Below, piece by piece: positions 56,275 to 64,000 of a DNA stretch of 64,000 bases; within the stretch, counting starts at the first letter, position 1, and the number at the start of each line of letters is the position of its first letter. The notes below the pieces were generated by a model. The model had not been told where the DNA came from, ran no database searches, and saw only the letters and a list, made by a program, of their open reading frames with translations. Made by a program: the position numbers and the translations under genes. The stretch comes from Delphinapterus leucas (taxonomy: Eukaryota; Chordata; Mammalia; Artiodactyla; Monodontidae), in NCBI RefSeq assembly GCF_002288925.2, contig NW_022098062.1, positions 8,351,242 through 8,415,241 on the forward strand, written 5' to 3'.

Positions 56275-57635
56275 CAGCACAGTGGACACGCTCCCACACA
56301 GCTAGGCAGAGGTGACCACGGGCTCGGACACTCCCATTCAACAGCAGAGGAGGATGAACTTCTCCACCAAGGTCAGATGTAGAAAAACATAAGGATCCTC
56401 CCTTGGAGTTCTTCCCCTGCATCCTTGGAGGAGAATGACAGAGCCCGGGGCATCCTCTAACATCCCATCTTCCTCTCAAGGGCCCAACCCCTTGTGATGC
56501 CCTTTGAGTTGGTGTCATGTGTGCATTGGCCTCTCCTTCCAAGCGTCCATTTGGTTGTTCCTTGGGCGGTCTTGGCTCCACGACATGCTGGATGAAGCAA
56601 GGCCTGTTCATCTGGTAACCCCAACCCCTCCAGTGCCTGGCTTCTCACTTAAACTCTCTGGAGCTCCGGGGCGCCTCCATGCCCCAGGTGGGGAAGATGG
56701 GGGGTGGGCATGGGGATTGCAAGTGCCCTGAGCTGTGTGGGACCCAGGCCCCCCCTGCAGGCATATGCAACCACCTGGCACCTATGCCCACCAGCAGGAA
56801 GCAGAGCTCCCATTGCTGGGGGCACTGTGCCAGCATGGCAGATGGGCATGTGTGTCAGCTGCCAAGGGACCTCAACTAGGATCCAAATAGGTCTGCGTTT
56901 TTGGAGGGCAGGACATTCTCTCCTTTGCTCCCCTTTAATGCAAGACAACCTGATGAAACCATCTATCTGTGTATCGCCTTGGTTCCTGGATGCATGTAAC
57001 TCCACTTACCCCCATTACTGGGGAGGATGAAAGGATGGGTGGGGCACACTGGCCCCTTTTAGCGTTCATATACACCTACATATGTTCTGGGCATGTGCAC
57101 CCCTGTACCGAGAGGCATGGGATCCCAAAATTGACTTGCTGGGAATTTTCTTTGGCTTTCTGACAAATAATTGCACAGCTTGATTACCTGAAAGTGGTGG
57201 GAAGCTCACTGCCTCACGGACAGCTCCTCCTTTGCTGGCTAAGAGTAGTTGTTGGGCGATTTTATTCCATAATACAAAATCTGCATCCAGATTAATTCCG
57301 GCTCTGCCCTGGAGCAACTGAGAACAAATCTGCCTTCTCTTCCTATACGACAGCCTTCAAATATTTTAAACCAATGCTCACATCCCTGAAGAATCTTTGC
57401 TTCTCTAGGCTAAGTACTTCCCATTCGTTCAATTCCTACAGTCATACCTTGAGTGACATAAGACCCAGATTGCTTGTTAGGATTGAATAGTGGATTGTTA
57501 AAAAAAACAACAGGTGCTGAATTCAGACCTAGCTGAGTGTGAATCACCCTCATCCAGTGGAGTTGACTGAATGGAGACCTGGTATTTGCCGTCGGAGCTG
57601 CCATCTTGCAATTCAATTACCCACACGTTTGGGTT
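56275..57635. other. Unique noncoding sequence
   Basis: Frames up to 128 codons, overlapping and unrelated to known proteins. No repeat recognised. Confidence 0.45.
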
Positions 57636-57639
57636 AAAT

Positions 57640-57790
57640 AGCATTTACTGAACTGTTACTATATGATAAGGGATCTATCCTTATTAAAAGTAGGTATTAT
57701 TACTTCTGTTTTAGAAATGAAAAAAACTGGTACATAGAGAGGACCTAGCTTCCTGTGGGTCATACAGCTAGTCTATGAAAAGCAAGATTA
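57640..57790 (-). repeat. MIR SINE, minus strand
   Basis: 'cttattaaaagtaggtattattacttctgttttagaaatgaaaaaactgg' and 'gggtcatacagctagtctatgaaaagcaagatta' in reversed MIR order. Confidence 0.75.
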
Positions 57791-58147
57791 CGAACCTATT
57801 ATGGTTTTTGTTTCCAAGTCAAGTACGTGTCCATGACTGGAGATTGAGTGGGATACTGGAAATACATATGATGTGCATATGTAAGTATATCCGTCCATGG
57901 TGGAAGGCCATCTTGTCAACAAGAACACTCCTGAAGCCGGGGTATGTGCAGGGGCAGGAGTGATGGAAGGGGCCCTTCACCCTTTCCTCTCTGTACTTTT
58001 TCTGTGTTTTTAAGTGTTTTTAAGACTACAATATCTTCAAGTTATTCTCATGTATTTGAAACACAAATAAAATGATTTAGACTGTATCTTCAAGTTGGTT
58101 AAAATCCAATGGATGAGCCAAAATATACTTAAGAATAAATTCCCAAG
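57791..58147. other. Unique noncoding sequence
   Basis: Contains a direct repeat of GTTTTTAAG (58004-58024). No gene. Confidence 0.4.
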
Positions 58148-58350
58148 TGTCAGAGGCAGTATGGCCTGATGGCTAAGAGCATGGACCTCGGAGCTCTAGA
58201 GCCTGGATCCCAATCACAACTCTACCACTTATTGGCTCTGTGACCTTGGACAAGTTAATCAATCTCTTCATTCCTCCATTTCCTCATCTGTAAAATGGGG
58301 ATAACAATTTTTAGTACATATCTCATAGGATATGTTTGTCAAGAACAAAG
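58148..58350 (+). repeat. MIR SINE, nearly full length
   Basis: One of the best-preserved MIRs in the window: 'agaggcagtatggcctgatggctaagagcatgg', 'gatcccaatcacaactctaccactta', 'cctcatctgtaaaatggggataaca'. Confidence 0.93.
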
Positions 58351-58563
58351 AGCTTTAGTTTTTTTTGGACTGAGGTATACTTTATATATGGTACAATTAA
58401 CCCTTTTCAGTGTACAGTTTTATGAGTTTTGACAAATGCATAAAGTCATGTAATCACTACCACAATAAAAATACAGAACAATTCCATCAACCCTCCATAT
58501 ATCTCTTGAGTCCCTTTTCATTCAATCACCTTCCCATCCTCAGCTCCTGGCAACTACTGATCT

Positions 58564-58768
58564 TTTTTTTTTTTTGCGGTACGTGGGCCGCTCACTGCTG
58601 TGACCTCTCCCGTTGCGGAGCACAGGCTCCGGACGCGCAGACTCAGCGGCCATGGCTCACGGGCCCAGCCGCTCCGCGGCATGTGGGATCTTCCCGGACC
58701 GGGGCACGAACCCGTGTCCCCTGCATCGGCAGGCGGACTCTCAACCACTGCGCCACCAGGGAAGCCCC
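58564..58768 (-). mobile_element. CHR SINE, short form, inside L1
   Basis: Minus-strand copy, T run at 58564-58575. Short duplication CTGATCT at 58557-58563 and 58769-58775. Well-preserved tRNA-like head with intact A and B boxes. Confidence 0.95.
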
Positions 58769-59524
58769 CTGATCTGTTTTTTGTTCCTATAGTTTGCCTT
58801 TCCCAGAGTATCCTGTGAATATAACTATACAGTATGTAGCCTTCTGGGTCTGGCTGTTTCACTTAACATAATATTTGAGACTCACTCATGCTGTCGTATA
58901 CGTCAGTAATTCATTTTTGTCATTGCCAAGTAGGGGTCCATTGTATGGATATATTACAGTTTTACACCCATTCACTAGATGAAGGACCTTGGGTTGTTTC
59001 CAGTTTTTGGTGATCATGAATAAACTTCTCTACACATTCACATACAGGCTGCGTGTATATGTCAGTTCATTTCACATGGTAAATACTTAGACTGGAATTG
59101 CTAGATCATTTGCAAGCATATATTTAACTTTATAAGAGACTGCCAAACCGTTTTCCAAAATGGCTGTATCATTCCACGTTCTCACCCACAATGATAGAGA
59201 GTCCTCCTTGTCGTATATCCTCCCCAGCACTTGGTATCATCACTCATTCATTCATTTATAATTTTAGCCATTCTAATAGGTATGCAGAGTTATCTCACTT
59301 TAGAACATGGAGCATCTTTTCATGGGATTGTTTGCCATCTGTGCATCTTTTTTTGGTGAAATGTCTGTTGCTCATTTTAAAAAAATGGGTGGTTTATTTT
59401 CTTATTGTTGAGTTTTGAAAGTTCTTTATGTAGTCCTGATTCAAGTCCTTTGGCAGATATGTGTTTTGGAAATATTTTCTCCTTGTCTGTGGCTTGTCTT
59501 TTAAGTCTTTCAAGAATGTCTTTT

Positions 59525-59881
59525 GGGCTTCCCTGGTGGTGCAGTGGTTGGGAATCTGCCTGCCAACGCAGGGGACACGGGTTCGAGCCCTGGTCCGGGA
59601 GGATCCCACATGCTGCGGAGTGGCTGGGCCCGTGAGCCACAACTACTGAGCCTGTGCTCTGGAGCCCGCGAGCCACAACTACTAAGGCTGCGTGCCACAA
59701 CTACTGAAGCCCATGTGCCTAGAGCCCATGCTCTGCAACAGAGAAGCCACCACAACGAGAGGCCTGCGCACCGCAACGAAGGGTAGCCCCCGCTCGCTGC
59801 AACTAGAGGAAGCCCACAAGCAGCAATGACGACCCAACATAGCCAAAAAATAAGTAAATTAAATTAAATTAATTAAAAAAA
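59525..59881 (+). mobile_element. CHR SINE, long form, inside L1
   Basis: Head, repeated CCACAACTACTGA units, end GACGACCCAACATAGCC and an A/T-rich tail. Target duplication AAGAATGTCTTTT at 59512-59524 and 59882-59894. With the 42.3-kb copy it is one of only two long-form copies. Confidence 0.95.
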
Positions 59882-60095
59882 AAGAATGTCTTTTGAAGAG
59901 AAGTTTTTAGCATTGATAAAATCCAATTTGTCAATTTTCTCCTTTATGGGTCATGATTTTGGTGTTACCTAAAGTCACAATTTTTTTTTTGTTTTTATAT
60001 TTCTGTCTAAAGGTTTTATAGCTCTAAAGGTTTACTTTAGCTTTTACTTTCCTTTTGGGGTAAAATTTTGTATATGGTGTGAGGTAAGGTTAAGG

Positions 60096-61541
60096 CCTCT
60101 GGTGCCACGGCTGCTGTTGGACTCCTTGGATCCTCCTTTGTCCTCTCGGCCAGGCTGTTTGTACTCTTTAGAGAGTTTTCACATAATGCCTGTGCTAGTA
60201 TATATAACTCTGCTTAGCTAGGCTGGCCTCTGCTGCCCTGGGCATCTCTTAGACTCAAGCGCGACAGAGTTGCCATCTTTCCAAGCCACTCAGTAATTAT
60301 TTCCCACTCAGAGCACAAAGCATGCTAAGAGCTGGAAGTTGTTTAGTGTGCAAGCTGCCTGGGGGTTGGGACATGTCCATTGAGTGATGTGCTGGGTCTA
60401 GCTTAGTCACACATAAGCCATGGATTGTAGCCTTGAGAGTTGGTTGGTCGCACTGCACATTGGGCTTCGGCCCTGGGCCTTTGGGTGTGACCATCTGAGG
60501 AGAGCTGCCGATCAACCGATCCTGAGGTTCTGAGAGGTGGATGGGTAGCAGGGGAGGTGAGTGCCCTCTAAGTCTCTGAGAAAATACGCGCCAGTGGAGC
60601 AAACACAAGAGTCTCTTATCAGTAGCTGATTTTCACTGTCTCCCTTTCCTGATCGTAAAGACAAACAGCAATCCTACAGCACCTGGGAAATGCCTGCGGT
60701 GCCAATATCCCCTTGTCTCTGCACTCATCTTACCACATCACACCTTTCCCTCCTCCTGTGCCAGTGTCTGGAGCAGGGGAGTGGTGGGGGGAGGGGAGGA
60801 AGGAAGGAAGAGTGGTTCAGGATGAAGGCAGAGCTTCAAGGCTTTGAAGTGTGAACTCAGCAAGGGCTCCAGATGTTCACATTTCTACCAAAACAAGATT
60901 CAGCAGCCTGAGCTTGGGCAAAGGAAAACAGAACCAACAGAGTCCCTAGCCTGAAAATATTCCTGGAAAATTCCTTTGTCCCTATCCTCCTGCCTCTGAT
61001 CAGGATCTCACTTAAGTTGACCCAGATAGAAGAGCCCAAAAGAGATGGTACAACCTCCTTTGGTTACTATCTCAAGTGTCAACCTTGATTTAGGCATTTT
61101 GGTATCAGTACTGGTATTTAGGCATATGGGATCTATGCAAAGGGAGTTAGCTGGTGGGCAGAGGCAGGAAGTGGGATGAGGAAGGGGCCAGAGATAGGGT
61201 GGAGGTGGGGATGGAGGGATCGGGAAATGAGAAATCCAAGTGCTGATGCTCTAACACTTCAGGGATTCCAAGCAGAGAAGGTCTCACTTCGGAGCAGGCA
61301 ACTCAGGGGCTCTGCTAGTTCCCTTGGCCAAATTACTGAATTCCCCTGGGCTACTGCTTTTCATTTGTAAAAGAGAGGAGTTAACACTTTCCCCCCTCAA
61401 CTACCACCACTAAGTGTGCTTGACCCAGAACTTGCTCTAAGTGATCCAGGAACTAGATTTGCCCTCTCAAGGCCTTCATTAATTTCTGTGTTAAAATAAA
61501 GGGTTAGATGAGATGATTTCTCTGATTCCTTTCAGGAGCTT
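60096..61541. other. Unique noncoding sequence
   Basis: No gene. A G/A-rich stretch with GGAA units at 60775-60812. Frames of 60-103 codons lack relatives. Confidence 0.45.
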
Positions 61542-61552
61542 ACCTTCTATGA

Positions 61553-61607
61553 TTTTATTTTATTTTTTAAATTTAAAAAAGTTTGTATTTAAGTATAGTT
61601 GATTTAC
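61553..61607 (-). mobile_element. Micro-insertion of L1 3' end (55 bp)
   Basis: The reversed last bases of L1 (AAGTATAGTTGATTTAC at 61591-61607) plus a tail of T-rich sequence are flanked by a perfect 11-bp duplication ACCTTCTATGA at 61542-61552 and 61608-61618. This is a fully bounded L1 insertion cut to almost nothing. Confidence 0.92.
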
Positions 61608-61764
61608 ACCTTCTATGACTATAATTTTTATCTTTTTATTCTAAGCCTAAAAATTCCTGAAGAGCTATTAGACTGGGTAAAGTTACTGGAGAGGTGCTCC
61701 ACTGGTGCTGAGAGAAGGATGAGAAGATGCAGCCTTAGATTATAGTGAAGGGATAGAATTTGAA

Positions 61765-61935
61765 CTGTGACTTCCCCACTTTTCTGCTTCTCTTTATCTT
61801 ATACATCTTTCAAGACGCTTAGCTCAAGGCCCATATGGTCTGGGAGGCCTTCCAGTACCAGCTCGGTAAATGCACTCTTTTGTAAGTATAATCTGTGTGT
61901 GCAGCACAGTTTGAGCTGTATTAATTAATTCATTA
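61765..61935 (+). repeat. L2 LINE 3' fragment
   Basis: 'caagacgcttagctcaaggcccatatggtctgggaggccttccagtac' is the L2 3' word order. Confidence 0.65.
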
Positions 61936-62232
61936 ATGTACTTACTTATACTGCCTTGTGCCAAAGTGGAGTTATGGTGGCTTACACAGATATGTGAAAC
62001 AGAGTGAGCTAATATATATTAGAAGCAAATGGGAAAGGAAAATATGAAAACAAAGGAAGAAATGTCACACGGGATCAGGAATGAGGCTAATGTAAGCATA
62101 AAGAGCTTGAAATCCTAAGCACCTACTACTGGTAACCAGGGCCTGAGCTTAGAATCTAGGGTTTCTGACAGCCAACCTCCGCAAGGTAATGTGATCAGTC
62201 TCACAATTACAGTGTCTGTAAGATGGGAGAAC
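61936..62232. other. Unique noncoding sequence
   Basis: AT-rich at 61920-61945 (TTAATTAATTCATTAATG), otherwise ordinary. Confidence 0.4.
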
Positions 62233-62335
62233 AAAAGGAAGGAAGGAGGGAAGGAAGGAGGGAGGGAGGGGAGAGGAGGGGAAAGGAGGGGTTGGGGAAA
62301 GGAGGGGAGGAGAGGGAAGGGGAGGGAGGAAAGAA
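62233..62335 (+). repeat. Polypurine tract
   Basis: Only A and G from 62233 to 62291 and again from 62294 to 62335, with many GGAAGGA and GGGAGG units. Purine purity over about 100 bp suggests a triplex-forming (H-DNA) sequence. Confidence 0.95.
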
Positions 62336-63480
62336 TGGAGATGGGGAGGAAAAAAGGAAAGAAGATTGTTTAGGAGAAACCCAACTTTCCCAGTGCTGAC
62401 CCAGGAAGGCGCTTTCCTGGGGGCCTTCCTAGGGAGAGCTCTACCAGATGAACATCGTGACCCGATGATCAAGGTCCTCAACAACAGCCTCACAGGAGAC
62501 GCAGCGCCTCACTTTTTTGGGTTGCTCCCCGTAACGTCATCCTCCCACAGACCAAACTTTAACTCAGGAAAATAGGAGGCTAGAAGGACATGGTCCAGGA
62601 GACAGCTCTCTGCTCACCTGGTTTAATCCTGGGGCCGATTCGTTGTTCATGTTTCCAGAGGGAGGGAGGGACCACACATCCTTCAGGCACTTTTATGCAT
62701 TTTCTTTCTCTCAGCTGGGCTTTTGATGGACACTGCATGGCAATGAGTTTGAGACTATATTCCCTGCCAAATGCCTAAAGTGCAGCTATTGGGTTGCCAA
62801 TTAAATATGGACCCATATGCCTTACAAACACACAAACTGTTAGAATCTGTCAACCCTGGGGTAGGGCTGTCATTCTCTTATGAAAATTGATGCACCTGCC
62901 CAGGAGCTGGGCTGGATCACAGGGCCACCCCCTTGGCTCTGAGCTAAGCTGAAGGGGTTTGCAGGGTGATTGATCCCCTCCTAGGCCAAGCGTGTCTGTA
63001 CTATAGGATGGAGTGATTTCTCCAGGAATGGAGACCCTCTGATTCTGCCCTTCCTAAAACGAGAGGCTTTGTCTATGTGATTTCCAAGTTCCCTTCTGGC
63101 CCAAACATTGCTAATTCCAGAAGGAAAATGCTTCACGGGAGGAGGGCTGTTAAACACTGGAGTGGTCTGCCATTGGAACGAGAAATTGCCTGCCTCAGAG
63201 ATGTAGAGTCCCATGCGGTCTGGGGTAAATTGGAACAGATCTTCCTGGAGGCAGGGAGCTGGACAGGATTGGCCTCTGGAATGTTTATCAAGGTGTCCCA
63301 GCAGTGGGTATTCAGCTGGCTTATCATCTTGTCTCATAAGTGTGTATGACCTGCTTGTGTCATTTGTATCCTCCGGGCTCATGCCTCCCTCCTCCTGGCG
63401 GGGGGGACATGCATGTGGACTGTGGTCCATGTTGATCTTGCCCCTCCCCCATTAGCAGCTGCAGCACCGGAGCCCCCTCT
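62336..63480. other. Unique noncoding sequence
   Basis: The minus-strand 149-codon frame (62981-63430) has no known relative. No repeat recognised. Confidence 0.45.
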
Positions 63481-63600
63481 TCAGAGTCTTTCCCGGGAAA
63501 TGTATTAGGCAGCACAGCACTCTGCTCATAAAAATACAATAAACGGCCCGGCAAGTGGTCGGCAGCATAATGACTCTAACCCAGCGGTGTTCTTGGAAGG
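63481..63600. promoter_or_regulatory. Candidate regulatory element with palindrome
   Basis: The perfect 12-bp palindrome TTTCCCGGGAAA (63489-63500) contains TTC-N4-GAA, the STAT6-type spacing. CATAAAAATACAATAAAC (63528-63545) resembles HOX/CDX sites. Motif inference only. Confidence 0.4.
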
Positions 63601-63811
63601 GCCTCTTCAGAAGCAAAGCTGAGAAGACTTAAAGGAAATATTTGGGGGTAACTAGGTTTCTGGAAAGCAGGAACTTCTTAAATCATGGAGAGTCAGAAAG
63701 GACCTGGTCTCTAAATCATACATCAGGCCAGGCTGAGCCCCGAAGGCCCCTCTGTTGCCCACCTCTGCATTCCTTGGAGGGCTGTTGGCCATGAAGCAGC
63801 CCCTCTTTAAA
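63601..63811. other. Unique noncoding sequence
   Basis: Nothing recognised. Confidence 0.4.
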
Positions 63812-64000
63812 AACATTTTTTTTTCACATCTTTATTGGAGTATAATTGCTTTACAATGGTGTGTTAGTTTCTGCTTTATAACAAAGTGAATCAGCTATAT
63901 GTATACATATATCCCCATATCCCCTCCCTCTTGCATCTCCCTCCCACCCTCCCTATCCCACCCCTCTAGGTGGACACAAAGCACCGAGCTGATCTCCCTA
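63812..64000 (-). mobile_element. L1 LINE 3' end, minus strand, cut by window edge
   Basis: Reversed L1 3' end with a T run (63819-63827) and 'cttctttattggagtataattgctttacaatggtgtgttagtttctgc'-type words, continuing to 64000 with no left boundary needed. Closest to the 20.3-20.7 kb copy. The 5' part lies outside the window. Confidence 0.93.

Larger units (their letters stand above)
58358..60095 (-). mobile_element. Old L1 LINE fragment, minus strand, with two SINEs
   Basis: Reversed L1 3' half in three pieces (58358-58563, 58776-59511, 59895-60095): 'gtattcactagatgaagg', 'tggctgtatcattccacgttctcac', 'tccaatttgtcaattttc', 'tttgtatatggtgtgaggtaagg'. ORF2 is heavily decayed. Confidence 0.9.

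Noticed and set aside
1..64000. CRISPR arrays, prokaryotic operons or phage genes
   Set aside because: Repeat content, microsatellites, L1/SINE insertions and lack of long open frames show that this is mammalian nuclear DNA.

Overview
The window is 64 kb of vertebrate nuclear DNA, almost certainly from a cetacean and probably a toothed whale. The evidence is ten copies of a tRNA-derived SINE that starts GGGCTTCCCTGGTGGCGCAGTGG and carries intact A- and B-box promoter remnants. This matches the CHR family of cetaceans, hippos and ruminants. Eight copies are the short, internally deleted form of about 200 bp typical of whales, and two are the long form of about 350 bp. L1 3' ends of the cetartiodactyl type, ancient mammalian MIR and L2 repeats, a MaLR LTR and a class I ERV solo LTR agree with this.

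I found no protein-coding gene. The longest open frames (240, 193, 190, 186 and 179 codons) are compositionally biased, overlap repeats, or read through the SINE, and none resembles a known protein family. The sequence looks like an intergenic or long-intron region. It holds (i) a CpG-rich block at about 2.3-3.7 kb with a strong splice-donor sequence, (ii) scattered repeat-free AT-rich islands full of homeodomain, POU, PBX and forkhead-type motifs, which look like conserved noncoding enhancers, and (iii) interspersed repeats between them.

Layout: 0-8 kb is mostly unique, with the CpG island, the strongest enhancer-like block (3.26-3.69 kb) and an L2. 8-20 kb has two SINEs, MIRs, an RFX X-box, a 20-bp tandem repeat and two enhancer-like blocks. 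20-31 kb has L1, SINE and L2 copies and a large L1 interrupted by both a SINE and a solo LTR. 31-46 kb has a second enhancer-like cluster, an interrupted DNA transposon, a nested L1/SINE inside an ancient repeat, and a MaLR LTR. 46-54 kb has two L1s, G- and C-rich tracts and a SINE. 54-64 kb has MIRs, enhancer-like blocks, a long L1 carrying two SINEs, a 55-bp micro-L1, a polypurine tract and an L1 cut by the window edge.

How the parts could work together: clusters of candidate developmental enhancers in a gene-poor region usually control a distant transcription-factor gene. The CpG island may be a promoter of that gene or of a noncoding transcript. I cannot name the target gene. Conservation is inferred from composition and motif content, not from an alignment, and repeat families were recognised by eye, so their outer borders are approximate except where target-site duplications are given.
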